Source: Actinomycetes bacterium (GTDB lineage: Bacteria > Actinomycetota > Actinomycetes > JAHEKZ01). From it: 43,785 nt of DNA. Below the pieces are notes generated by a model that was not told the origin of the DNA, made no database searches, and worked only from the letters and a program-made list of their open reading frames with translations. Below are positions 6,679 to 14,299 of this stretch, piece after piece. Location: the NCBI GenBank assembly GCA_027118455.1, contig JAJAYZ010000087.1, positions 1 through 43,785 on the forward strand, written 5' to 3'. The translations under genes were made by a program, and so were the position numbers. The stretch's first letter is position 1; every line of letters starts with the position of its first letter.

Positions 6679-7995
6679 TCAGGCGGTGGGGGCGCGGAGG
6701 GCGGTCAGCACCAATGCACGGGCCGTGACGCCGATTTCCGGCAGTCGCACCTGCTCGATCGTGGAGTGCGCATGACGCGCCTCGCCGGGGCCGTAGTGGA
6801 TGCTTGGAATGCCGGCACCGTTGTAGAGGCGTAGGTCGCTGCCGTACGGCGCACCACGCCGACGCGGCCGGACGCCGCCCGTCACGTCGGCCACCGCGTC
6901 CTGCAGGGTCGGCAGCAGCCAGTGATCGTCGGCAGCACCGTCATCGCCAGCACCGGCGTAGCGACCGCTGGCGAACTGGCCGCCGCTCCAGGCCACCCGC
7001 ACCGGGTGGTCGCGCAGCCACGGGTCGGCCGCGCTCGCCTCGGCGACCCGCTCCTCGAAGGCAGCTCTGGCCAATGCCACGTCTTCACCAAGTTGGACGC
7101 CGTACCGCCCCTCGGCAGTCAGTCGGTCAGGAACAGTCGACGACCAGTCGCCGGCGTCCACGCGGCCGACCATCAACGGATACGCGATCGGGTACTCCGC
7201 CATCAGCGGAGACACCTCCGCGTTTCGCTCACGTTCGAGATCTTGCAGCGCCTGGTAGACCGGAACGAACACGTCGAGCGCCGAGACACCCTCATATCGG
7301 GTGCTGCCGTGCGTGGCGGCGCCCGCAACCGTCAAAGTGAACGTCAATGCGCCACCGGTGGCGATGATGGCCGTCTCACTGGTCGGCTCGGTGATCACAC
7401 ACGCCCGTGCCGTGTGCCCGCGGCGCAGCGTCGCAAACGCCCCGAGACCGCCGTCCTCCTCACCGCCGACGGCGTGCACCGCGATCGGCCCGGGCAGCTG
7501 GACGCCCGAACGCACCAGTGCCTCGACCGCGATCAGGTTCGCGACAACGCCAGCCTTCATGTCGCACGCGCCCCGCCCGAACATCACGTCACCGGCAGCG
7601 CGCGCGGCGAACGGGTCGCCTGCCCATTGGCCGAGGTCACCTGGCGGGACGACGTCAGTGTGCCCCTGGAACGCGACGAACGGAACCTCGCCGGCAGCAC
7701 CCGAGCCCCCCAGCACGCCAACCGTCCCCCATGCCTCCTCACGCGGTGCCTCCATCCCAGGAAACTCAGGGTCGGCCGTCAACGTGGTGAGGTCGACCTG
7801 CCAGTGGTCGACGTCGCAGCCCAGCGCCTCCAGTCGGTCGGCCACCCATCGCTGCGCCTCCGCCTCAGCGGCGCTACCCGTCACCGAAGGGATCGCGATC
7901 AGGTCGGCCAGCATCGCCGTCCACGTGGACGGCCCCAACGCGTCGACGGCGTCGAGCGCGGCCCGCTCGGCACCGGTCAGCGACGAAAGGGTCAT
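6679..7995 (-). CDS. M20 family metallopeptidase / deacylase (ArgE/DapE type)
   Basis: A 438-residue cytosolic M20 enzyme. Metal-site motifs appear in order: FQGHTDVVPPGD (first histidine and general aspartate), GRGACDMKAG (bridging aspartate), VGGEEDGG (catalytic Glu-Glu pair) and, near the C-terminus, IHYGPGEARHAHSTIE with the last metal histidine. The dimerisation insert starts after ITEPTSE. Such enzymes remove N-acyl groups or cleave dipeptides using two zinc or cobalt ions. Its ATG overlaps the stop of the amidinohydrolase gene (ATGA at 7995-7992), so the two are made together and probably act on the same substrate class, for example acylated or methylated arginine derivatives. That last point is inference. 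Confidence 0.9.
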   Translation of the reverse strand: MTLSSLTGAERAALDAVDALGPSTWTAMLADLIAIPSVTGSAAEAEAQRWVADRLEALGCDVDHWQVDLTTLTADPEFPGMEAPREEAWGTVGVLGGSGAAGEVPFVAFQGHTDVVPPGDLGQWAGDPFAARAAGDVMFGRGACDMKAGVVANLIAVEALVRSGVQLPGPIAVHAVGGEEDGGLGAFATLRRGHTARACVITEPTSETAIIATGGALTFTLTVAGAATHGSTRYEGVSALDVFVPVYQALQDLERERNAEVSPLMAEYPIAYPLMVGRVDAGDWSSTVPDRLTAEGRYGVQLGEDVALARAAFEERVAEASAADPWLRDHPVRVAWSGGQFASGRYAGAGDDGAADDHWLLPTLQDAVADVTGGVRPRRRGAPYGSDLRLYNGAGIPSIHYGPGEARHAHSTIEQVRLPEIGVTARALVLTALRAPTA

Positions 7996-8852
7996 GCGCG
8001 CCAGAGTGGCTGCGTCAGGCAGGTCGGCCCACCGTCACCCTTGACGGCCACCTCGGTGCCGGCGAACTCATGCACCTTCACCCCGGCGGCATCGAGCTTG
8101 GCGCGCACCTTGTCGTTGCCGGCGGCCAGCACCACTTCGCCGGGAGCCACCGCCAAGATGTTGGCCCCCTGCGTCAGCATCTCGTCTTCATCGACGGTGA
8201 TCTGCGCGATCCCCCGCTCGTCGAGCAGCTCGAGCAGCGCCACCGGCGCCAGGTGCTCGTAGACCACGGCCAGGTCGTGCGCGATCGGCGAGATCACGCT
8301 CATCAGGTGCAGCACGGCGTCCGGCCCGAGGTAGTGCGGCAGGTCGACACTGATCACGCTGACGCCGTGCGGCTCGAGCAGCCCCCGGAACTGCGCAATC
8401 GCTGACGCATTCGTGCGGTAGCCGCGACCTACCACCAGGGTTCGCGCATCGAGCCACACCTTGTCGCCGCCGTCGCTGACGGCGTCGCCGGTCAGCGCAC
8501 CGAGGATCGGGACGCCGCGCCGCTCGAAGTCGGCGCGCATCGCCGCCGGCTCCGGTGAACGCACCGGCTTGCGCATCTGCAGCAGGATCGATCCATGCGG
8601 CGTCATCACGGCTGGGTCGTGGGTATAGACCGCGTCGACCAGGCCGTCGATCGGATCGCCGACGAGCACCTCAGCACCAAACCCGCGCAGCAGCTGCACG
8701 AACTCAACGTGCTGGGTTACCAACAGGCCGCGATCGGGTTCGCGCCACTGGGCGTCGGCGACGAAATCCCCCACAGTGGTGGGAGCCCTGACAAAGACCT
8801 TCTTCAGGGGCGAGACCATGTCTGGCGTGCCCCAGCCGGTAAGTGCGCTCAT
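7992..8852 (-). CDS. Dimethylargininase-like amidinohydrolase (DDAH/ADI superfamily)
   Basis: A 286-residue protein of the guanidine-modifying superfamily. The catalytic cysteine is in GDGGPTCLTQPL near the C-terminus, the histidine in DAVLHLMSVISPI, and the acidic substrate-binding segment in SDGGDKVWLDARTLVVGRG. YTHDPAVMTPHGSILLQMRKPVR is the N-terminal substrate loop. The likely reaction is hydrolysis of N-methylated arginine to citrulline and a methylamine; other guanidine substrates are possible. The ATG at 8852 is supported by TACGGT six bases upstream. It is the first gene of a two-gene unit with the M20 deacylase and is divergent from the formaldehyde-detoxification operon. Confidence 0.85.
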   Translation of the reverse strand: MSALTGWGTPDMVSPLKKVFVRAPTTVGDFVADAQWREPDRGLLVTQHVEFVQLLRGFGAEVLVGDPIDGLVDAVYTHDPAVMTPHGSILLQMRKPVRSPEPAAMRADFERRGVPILGALTGDAVSDGGDKVWLDARTLVVGRGYRTNASAIAQFRGLLEPHGVSVISVDLPHYLGPDAVLHLMSVISPIAHDLAVVYEHLAPVALLELLDERGIAQITVDEDEMLTQGANILAVAPGEVVLAAGNDKVRAKLDAAGVKVHEFAGTEVAVKGDGGPTCLTQPLWRA

Positions 8853-8864
8853 GGCGCGACCGTA
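8853..8864 (-). promoter_or_regulatory. Leaderless -10 box for the DDAH-like gene
   Basis: TACGGT (8864-8859, minus strand), six bases, then ATG at 8852. Confidence 0.6.
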
Positions 8865-8897
8865 GTGGGCGCCACTGACGGCGTCGAGGCGGCCCGC

Positions 8898-8942
8898 TTG
8901 CCTGACCGTTCAGTCAGCGCATAGCGTCAGGGCTCTCCTGAC
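8898..8942 (+). promoter_or_regulatory. Promoter and operator-like repeats before the mycothiol-dependent dehydrogenase
   Basis: A -35 box TTGCCT (8898-8903) and a -10 box TAGCGT (8922-8927) are 18 bp apart. Between them CTGAC-CGTTCA-GTCAG (8902-8917) is a perfect inverted repeat, and GTCAGG-GCTCT-CCTGAC (8926-8942) is a second one overlapping the -10 box. Their positions suggest repressor binding; the regulator is unknown. Confidence 0.5.
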
Positions 8943-8969
8943 AGAAGGCCCACGAGAAGGCGGTTACCA

Positions 8970-10052
8970 GTGCACGAGGTTCGCGGTGTTGTGTCCAAGG
9001 GCCAGGGTGCACCCGTCACGGTCGAGACGATCTTGGTTCCCGACCCCGGACCCGGTGAGGCGCTCGTCGACGTCCAGGCGTGCGGCGTCTGCCACACCGA
9101 CCTGCACTACCGCGAGGGCGGCATCAACGACGACTTCCCGTTCCTGCTCGGCCACGAGGCAGCTGGCGTCGTCTCAGCCGTAGGTGAGGGCGTCACCGAG
9201 ATCGCCCCAGGCGACTACGTCATCCTCAACTGGCGCGCGGTCTGCGGCCAGTGCCGCGCTTGCCGGCGCGGACGTCCCTGGTACTGCTTCGCCACGCACA
9301 ACGCGACGCAAAAGATGACACTCGCGGACGGCACCGTACTCTCCCCCGCCCTCGGTATTGGCGCTTTCGTCGAGAAGACGCTTGTCGCCACCGGGCAATG
9401 CACAAAGGTCAATGCGAACGCCGCACCTGACGTCGCCGGTCTGCTTGGCTGCGGAGTGATGGCCGGCATCGGTGCAGCGATCAACACCGGTGGCGTCACC
9501 CGCGGAGACTCTGTCGCCGTGTTCGGCTGTGGCGGCGTCGGGGATGCCGCTATCGCCGGAGCCAAGCTCGCGGGCGCGCACACGATCATCGCCGTCGACG
9601 TCGACGACCGGAAACTTCAGTGGGCCAGCGAGTTCGGCGCAACGCACACCGTCAACGCCAAGAACGAGAACCCCGTTGACGCCATCAAGCGCATCACTGA
9701 GCACGGTGCTGACGTCTGCATCGAAGCGGTCGGCAGTCCGGCTACCTTCCAGCAGGCGTACGACGCACGCGAGCTGGCTGGCACGTTGGTGCTCGTCGGC
9801 GTTCCAACGCCCGACATGCAGTGGACCACTCCGCTGATTGACATCTTCGGACGCGGCGGATCGATCAAGTCTTCGTGGTACGGCGACTGCCTGCCCAGCC
9901 GCGACTTCCCGATGTTGATCGACCTCTATCTACAAGGACGCCTGCCGCTCGAGAAGTTCGTCTCCGAGAAGATCGGCATCGACGACGTCGAGGCCGCGTT
10001 CGCCAAGATGCACCACGGTGACGTCCTCCGTTCGGTGGTGATGTTCTCGTGA
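8970..10052 (+). CDS. mscR: S-(hydroxymethyl)mycothiol dehydrogenase
   Basis: A 360-residue zinc-dependent medium-chain dehydrogenase. Catalytic zinc ligands are C41 (GVCHTD), H62-E63 (LGHEAAG) and a later cysteine (LLGCGV). Structural zinc cysteines are C92, C95, C98 and C106 in [15 protein letters not shown]. The NAD motif is [11 protein letters not shown]. The length, the class III alcohol dehydrogenase character and an overlapping metallo-beta-lactamase-fold gene identify the mycothiol-dependent formaldehyde dehydrogenase, which oxidises the formaldehyde-mycothiol adduct and may also reduce S-nitrosomycothiol. The GTG at 8970 follows GAGAAGG. The downstream gene starts in its stop codon (GTGA at 10049-10052), the pairing seen in Mycobacterium Rv2259-Rv2260. 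mshA at 32685-33965 shows that mycothiol is made. Confidence 0.93.
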   Translation: MHEVRGVVSKGQGAPVTVETILVPDPGPGEALVDVQACGVCHTDLHYREGGINDDFPFLLGHEAAGVVSAVGEGVTEIAPGDYVILNWRAVCGQCRACRRGRPWYCFATHNATQKMTLADGTVLSPALGIGAFVEKTLVATGQCTKVNANAAPDVAGLLGCGVMAGIGAAINTGGVTRGDSVAVFGCGGVGDAAIAGAKLAGAHTIIAVDVDDRKLQWASEFGATHTVNAKNENPVDAIKRITEHGADVCIEAVGSPATFQQAYDARELAGTLVLVGVPTPDMQWTTPLIDIFGRGGSIKSSWYGDCLPSRDFPMLIDLYLQGRLPLEKFVSEKIGIDDVEAAFAKMHHGDVLRSVVMFS

Positions 10053-10681
10053 CCGCGCGCATCGACCACCTCGTTACCTCTGGCACCTTCTCCCTCGACG
10101 GAGAGACGTTCGACGTCGACAACAACGTCTGGATCATCGGCGATGACGACGAATGTGTCGTGATCGATGCACCGCACGATGTCGACGCCATCATGGACGT
10201 CGTCGGCGACCGTCGCGTCAGGGCAATCGTCTGCACCCACGCACACGACGACCACGTTCGTTTCGCGCCCGAGCTCGCAGAGCGAACCGGCGCGCCGGTG
10301 ATGCTGCACCCCGCCGACGAAGAGGTCTGGGTGCTCACCCACCCCGACCGCTCTGCTGACGACGACCTCGAGGACGGCGACGTGATCAGGGTCGCCGGTG
10401 TCCAGCTCGAGGTGCACCACACGCCTGGTCACGCACCAGGAGCGGTCTGCCTCTACTGCCCAGAGCTCGGCATGCTGTTCAGCGGCGACACGCTCTTCTC
10501 AGGTGGTCCCGGTGCCACGGGACGGTCGTTCTCCGACTTCGCGACCATCGTGGAGTCCATCGACTCACTCATCAAAGAACTCCCAGCCGAGACACTGGTT
10601 CACACCGGCCACGGCGACTCGACGACGCTCGCCGCGGAGGCGGCACATCGCCAGGAGTGGACCGACCCGAGCGCTTCCTAG
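10049..10681 (+). CDS. Metallo-beta-lactamase-fold hydrolase paired with mscR (Rv2260-like)
   Basis: A 210-residue MBL-fold hydrolase. The first metal motif is THAHDDH (residues 63-69, HxHxDH), followed by a histidine in HHTPGHAPG and an aspartate in LFSGDTLF, and HTGHGDST near the C-terminus supplies the last ligand. It resembles glyoxalase II and S-formylglutathione hydrolase substitutes. Its start overlaps the mscR stop (GTGA), and this pairing is conserved in actinobacteria, so it very likely hydrolyses the S-formylmycothiol produced by MscR to formate and mycothiol. That reaction is inferred from pairing and fold. Its stop codon shares the tetranucleotide CTAG (10678-10681) with the stop of the convergent histidine kinase gene. 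Confidence 0.9.
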   Translation: MTARIDHLVTSGTFSLDGETFDVDNNVWIIGDDDECVVIDAPHDVDAIMDVVGDRRVRAIVCTHAHDDHVRFAPELAERTGAPVMLHPADEEVWVLTHPDRSADDDLEDGDVIRVAGVQLEVHHTPGHAPGAVCLYCPELGMLFSGDTLFSGGPGATGRSFSDFATIVESIDSLIKELPAETLVHTGHGDSTTLAAEAAHRQEWTDPSAS

Positions 10682-12015
10682 GCTCTCGGCAGCGAAACTA
10701 CGAGCAAGGCCCCCTGCTCCGATCGCTTCGCCTCCACCGATCCGCCGAGGGCGACGAACAGACGCCGACTCAGTGCAAGTCCTAGCCCTGCGCCTGGATG
10801 TCCTCCCGGTGCGCTGGCGCTGAATCCCGGCGAGAAGATCTGCTCGAGGTCGTCGGGCTCAATCCCGGGGCCGTCGTCGCGAATGTCGACGACCACCGAA
10901 GCAGCATCCCCGCGAATCTCGACATCGATCCGGGACGCCGCGAAGCGGAAGGCGTTGTCGAAGATGGGTGCCAGCGCCCGCTCCAGAACCCTTGGGTCGA
11001 CCAAGGCATGGGTGCCCCCACTGACGGAGACAGCCGATAAGACCCGATCGGAAGCGCGGTCGGCCAATACGTCGTCGACAACCGGGACGACGTCACATCG
11101 CCCCGGCGCCGCGTCGCCGGGGCTCCGAGCGGTGTCCATCAGGATCTCGAGGATCTGGCTCATCTCAGATGTGCTCATCTCCAGGACAGCTAGACCCTGT
11201 TGGACCTTCTCAGACGACCGCGGTTGCTGACCCAGTAGCTCCAGCTCGGCCTGCATGCGGGCTATCGGGGTGCGCAGCTCGTGCGAGATCTCGGCGCTCA
11301 ACCGCTCTTCGCTTCGCAGTGCCGACTCAAGGCGCTCCAACAGCCCGTCCAAGGTGGCTGCCAGATCCTCAAGTTCTTCAGGGCGACGCCCCGGTCCGAA
11401 ACGACGGTGGGTGTCGTCGACGCTCCACTGTGCGCCTTGGTGGGTCATGTCTGCGACCGGCTGCAGCGCTCTCCCCACACCGACCCGAAGAGCGATCCAG
11501 ACAGCAGCAATCAACAGGACCGCCAGCGCTGATGTGCCACCGAGCATCACTCGCGTCGTGGTCTGATAGGGGCTCAACGGAATCGAGGTCACTACGGTTC
11601 CGGCTTGCTTGCCTCGGATCAGCACGGGCTCGGCGTACCACCGAACAGCGACGTCGTCGTCGGTCTGGACGAACACTTTGCTCTGCCCGGCAAGCGCTGC
11701 GGCCCTCGCGTCCAGGTCTGACGCGCCAGCGGGACTTTCCAGGATCTGCTGCCCCTGAAAGATCCAGGTACCGACGTCGATCGCCGAGTCATTGCGCGAG
11801 TCCTGCACCGAGAGCTGACCGGAACCGTCGACGTTCACCGTGGCGGCGGCGGCTTGTGCGCGAGCTCGAAGAAGGTCATCTGCCTGGCCCCGCAACGACG
11901 TGACGACGGCCACGTTGACCAGCAAGGTCAGCACGATGATTCCCAGGCCGAGGACGAGCACTCCGGTCAGCGCCACTCGGTTGCGCAGACTCAAGGGTCG
12001 GTCAACCAGGCGCAT
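10678..12015 (-). CDS. Sensor histidine kinase, membrane-bound
   Basis: A 445-residue kinase. Two membrane segments at about residues 13-40 and 155-178 enclose a periplasmic domain of about 115 residues of no recognisable family. A HAMP-like stretch follows, then HisKA with the phospho-accepting H245 in AEISHELRTP, and a HATPase domain with N box APIFDNAFRFAAS, G1 box DIRDDGPGIEPDD and G2 GGHPGAGLGLALSRR. It follows its response regulator by 8 nt and is expressed from that gene's promoter. Divergent from the pair is a DUF347/COG4705 membrane protein, its most likely target. The stimulus is unknown. Confidence 0.92.
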   Translation of the reverse strand: MRLVDRPLSLRNRVALTGVLVLGLGIIVLTLLVNVAVVTSLRGQADDLLRARAQAAAATVNVDGSGQLSVQDSRNDSAIDVGTWIFQGQQILESPAGASDLDARAAALAGQSKVFVQTDDDVAVRWYAEPVLIRGKQAGTVVTSIPLSPYQTTTRVMLGGTSALAVLLIAAVWIALRVGVGRALQPVADMTHQGAQWSVDDTHRRFGPGRRPEELEDLAATLDGLLERLESALRSEERLSAEISHELRTPIARMQAELELLGQQPRSSEKVQQGLAVLEMSTSEMSQILEILMDTARSPGDAAPGRCDVVPVVDDVLADRASDRVLSAVSVSGGTHALVDPRVLERALAPIFDNAFRFAASRIDVEIRGDAASVVVDIRDDGPGIEPDDLEQIFSPGFSASAPGGHPGAGLGLALSRRLFVALGGSVEAKRSEQGALLVVSLPRA

Positions 12016-12023
12016 TGCCGCAC

Positions 12024-12695
12024 CTACACGAGTTGATAGCCGACACCGCGCACCGTCTCGAGGGTCATCTGCGACGGCAGCGACTCGGTCTTGCGTCGGA
12101 TGCGGGCTACGTATTGGTCCAGAGTGTTGTCATGAACGATCGCCCCCGCCGGCCAGGCAGCAGATGTGAGCTCTCGTCGCCTCACCAGACGACCGCGTGA
12201 GCCCATCAGGACTGCGAGGATCCGGTACTCAGTTGGAGTCAATCCGACGGTGACGTCGCCGTCGACGAGAGAGTGCGCAGCCGGATCAAGGTGCGGTTGA
12301 GCCGGTTGGATGCGCGTCGCCGCAGATCGGCGCGCAAGCGCGATCACGCGAGCCACCAACTCTTCGAAGTGGAAGGGCTTCGGCAGATAGTCGTCGCCAC
12401 CTACCGCGAAGCCGCTGATCAGGTCACCGACCTGACCCCGCGCGGTGAGAAAGAGCACCGGCGCGGTCACCCCCCTGGCGCGCAGGGCCTGGCACACGTC
12501 GCGTCCATCGGAGTCAGGAAGCCCGATATCCAAGACGATGACGTCGGCCCCTTCGGTGGGAGCATCCATGAACTGCAGGGCTGAGCGACCGTCAGGAACA
12601 CCTACTGGAGCCAGGCCTTGCTCGGAGAGCCCGCGGCAGAGCGCTGAACGGAGCCCAGAATCGTCCTCGACGACGAGAACGCGAGTGGCCTCCAT
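12024..12695 (-). CDS. OmpR-family response regulator
   Basis: A 223-residue regulator with a receiver domain (acidic pocket VVEDD, phospho-acceptor D56 in VIVLDIGLPDSDG, conserved Thr in VLFLTARG, Lys in YLPKPFHF) and a winged-helix output domain at about 125-220 (LTPTEYRILAVL, then DQYVARIRRKTE and VRGVGYQLV). The ATG at 12695 is chosen over an upstream ATG at 12746 because GATACT lies six bases before it and the receiver domain begins at residue 5. It precedes its kinase by 8 nt. The shared 90-bp divergent region with the membrane protein gene probably holds its binding site. Confidence 0.92.
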   Translation of the reverse strand: MEATRVLVVEDDSGLRSALCRGLSEQGLAPVGVPDGRSALQFMDAPTEGADVIVLDIGLPDSDGRDVCQALRARGVTAPVLFLTARGQVGDLISGFAVGGDDYLPKPFHFEELVARVIALARRSAATRIQPAQPHLDPAAHSLVDGDVTVGLTPTEYRILAVLMGSRGRLVRRRELTSAAWPAGAIVHDNTLDQYVARIRRKTESLPSQMTLETVRGVGYQLV

Positions 12696-12707
12696 CCCAT
12701 CAGTATC
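12696..12707 (-). promoter_or_regulatory. Leaderless -10 box for the response regulator
   Basis: GATACT (12707-12702, minus strand), six bases, ATG at 12695. The first base departs from TANNNT, so this is weaker than the others. Confidence 0.45.
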
Positions 12708-12772
12708 GCCTGACTCGGTGATCGGCGTGTCCTCGGCCGCGGGCATTCAGGTCAAATTCATGCACCCCCACC

Positions 12773-12785
12773 TACCGTCGACGAC
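12773..12785 (+). promoter_or_regulatory. Leaderless -10 box for the DUF347 membrane protein
   Basis: TACCGT at 12773-12778, seven bases, ATG at 12786. The region just upstream (12747-12765) has an AT-rich stretch with TTCAGGTCAAATTCATGC, two TTCA-like half-sites that could bind the response regulator. Confidence 0.55.
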
Positions 12786-13685
12786 ATGACACAGAACTCG
12801 CAGGCACTTCCCGCATACATCGCGCCACCGAAGATGCTGAACAAAGTGCCCGAGGTCATCCTCATCTTCTGGGTGATCAAGGTGCTCGCCACCACCGTCG
12901 GTGAGACGGCCGCCGACTTCCTCAACGCCAACGTCGGCCTCGGTCTGACCGGCACCAGCCTGGTGATGTCAGCCGTTCTCGCCGTCGTACTGGTCGTTCA
13001 GTTCTCTGCTCGTCGCTACATTCCAGCCGTCTACTGGCTCGCGGTGGCGCTCTTGAGCGTGGTGGGAACACTGATTACCGACAACCTCACCGACAACTTC
13101 GGCGTCGCACTGTTAGTGACGACCGCCCTGTTCAGCCTCGCCCTCGCCGCTACCTTTATGGGCTGGTACGCCAAAGAGGGGACGCTGTCGATCCACACCA
13201 TCGTCACTACCCGACGCGAAGCGTTCTACTGGCTAGCGATTCTGTTCACCTTCGCCCTGGGAACTGCAGCCGGCGACCTTGTCGCCGAATCGCTGAATCT
13301 CGGGTATTCCGTGTCGACCTTGATCTTTGCCGGCCTGATCGGACTGGTCACCCTGGCTCGCTACGGCTTCGGGGTCAACGCCGTCCTCACGTTCTGGCTG
13401 GCCTACATCCTCACCCGACCGCTTGGTGCCTCGATCGGCGACTTGCTTTCACAACCGAAGGCCGACGGCGGCCTGGGGCTGGGAACCACCCTCACCTCCG
13501 CGCTCTTCCTCGTCACCATCATCGGGCTCGTCGGCTACCTGACGATGACGCACAAGGATGAGACCCACGAAGATTCAGCTGCGCTGGCGCTTTCGACCCC
13601 TCGATCCAAGGCTCGGCAGTCCAAGGCTCGGCGGCACCATGAGTTCCCGCACCCGCTCGGAACCCCCCTCCCTGAAGCGGAGTAG
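12786..13685 (+). CDS. Integral membrane protein with four DUF347 (COG4705) repeats
   Basis: A 299-residue protein with about eight to ten membrane segments arranged as four repeats. Each repeat has a conserved tryptophan and a Gly-Thr/Ala-x-x-Gly/Thr-Asp element: FWVIKVLATTVGETAADF, YWLAVALLSVVGTLITDN, YWLAILFTFALGTAAGDL and FWLAYILTRPLGASIGDL. This is the DUF347 pattern. The last 45 residues are polar and basic (PRSKARQSKARRHH) and probably cytoplasmic. No transport substrate is assigned to the family to my knowledge. It is divergent from a two-component system with only 90 bp between starts, so that system probably controls it. A 15-bp perfect hairpin terminator follows the stop. Confidence 0.85.
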   Translation: MTQNSQALPAYIAPPKMLNKVPEVILIFWVIKVLATTVGETAADFLNANVGLGLTGTSLVMSAVLAVVLVVQFSARRYIPAVYWLAVALLSVVGTLITDNLTDNFGVALLVTTALFSLALAATFMGWYAKEGTLSIHTIVTTRREAFYWLAILFTFALGTAAGDLVAESLNLGYSVSTLIFAGLIGLVTLARYGFGVNAVLTFWLAYILTRPLGASIGDLLSQPKADGGLGLGTTLTSALFLVTIIGLVGYLTMTHKDETHEDSAALALSTPRSKARQSKARRHHEFPHPLGTPLPEAE

Positions 13686-13693
13686 TGCGGTGA

Positions 13694-13727
13694 GCACCCT
13701 GCGTTCGGTCACCCGAACGCAGGGTGC
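13694..13727 (+). terminator. Hairpin terminator after the DUF347 gene
   Basis: A perfect 15-bp stem, GCACCCTGCGTTCGG (13694-13708) and CCGAACGCAGGGTGC (13713-13727), with a four-base loop, 8 nt after the stop. There is no T tract, as is usual for actinobacterial terminators. A smaller hairpin CACCG-CTT-CGGTG follows at 13732-13744. Confidence 0.85.
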
Positions 13728-13782
13728 GCCCCACCGCTTCGGTGAGATACCGTGATCACACGGAAACGGGGGGCGGAGGATC

Positions 13783-13950
13783 ATGGGAACAACCGAGTCG
13801 ACTCCACCAGTCGACCCAGAGATCGTCGACATGGTCGACCACGTGCGCAACCGGTACGGCGCCTACGGGCTGCGCCAGCTGATCGCCATCGCCACCGCCG
13901 AGGCCGAAGACACCGAGAACGCACTCGCCGAGCTCGCCGAGGCGAACTGA
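13783..13950 (+). CDS. Small acidic protein of 55 residues, unknown
   Basis: An ATG at 13783 preceded by a strong Shine-Dalgarno (GGCGGAGGATC) opens a 55-residue frame: MGTTESTPPVDPEIVDMVDH and then a Tyr/Gly segment NRYGAYGLRQLIAIA and an acidic helix TAEAEDTENALAELAE. It has no membrane segment or signal peptide and looks like a short helical, possibly partner-binding, protein. The frame has high G/C at third positions, in keeping with real coding. It ends one base before the stop of the convergent PII-like gene. CCGTG-ATCA-CACGG (13750-13763) upstream is an inverted repeat that may regulate it. I do not recognise the family. Confidence 0.6.
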   Translation: MGTTESTPPVDPEIVDMVDHVRNRYGAYGLRQLIAIATAEAEDTENALAELAEAN

Positions 13951-13951
13951 G

Positions 13952-14299
13952 CTACCCGGAAGTGGCCGATACCGGGGCCATGAAGTACTCCGGCCGCGAC
14001 ACATAGGTCTCGGAGATGAACATGACGCCAGCGTGCGTCACGAAGAACTCCCGCATGCCGGCAAGCACTCCGTCGAGCACTCCGTCCGGTAGCACCGCCA
14101 CCAGCATCGTCGGCCCGGTGTGGTCGTTGAACATCAACCGTCCTTCGCTGCGGCCGTGGTGTCCGAAGCCGGACGCAGCAGGCACACCTGTCCACCCCGT
14201 GACGCCCTCGGCCACGAGCAGCTGCTCGACGAAGGGGACGTCCGAGGCATCGACGACGACCTCTAGTCTGGTCATCGGGGTGAGCCCGTTGCTGATCAT
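13952..14299 (-). CDS. PII-like protein encoded with DabBA
   Basis: A 115-residue protein with a ferredoxin-like alternation of strands and helices: TRLEVVVDASDVPFVEQLLV, a loop GVTGWTGVPAASGFGHHGRS in the place of the PII T-loop, then TGPTMLVAVLPDGVLDGVLA and GVMFISETYV. The order and length fit small PII-like sensors. Its ATG overlaps the stop of the DabB-DabA fusion (ATGA at 14299-14296), so the two are translationally coupled. PII-like genes recur beside dabAB and other bicarbonate transport genes, where they are thought to sense nucleotides or bicarbonate. I infer it tunes the pump. Overall similarity to classical GlnB is low, so nitrogen sensing is unlikely. Confidence 0.75.
   Translation of the reverse strand: MISNGLTPMTRLEVVVDASDVPFVEQLLVAEGVTGWTGVPAASGFGHHGRSEGRLMFNDHTGPTMLVAVLPDGVLDGVLAGMREFFVTHAGVMFISETYVSRPEYFMAPVSATSG

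Noticed and set aside
6922..8262. Long plus-strand open frame (446 residues) antisense to the M20 and DDAH-like genes
   Set aside because: It mirrors two well-defined enzymes with clear motifs, has no family resemblance and spans their junction. GC-rich coding DNA often leaves such antisense frames open.
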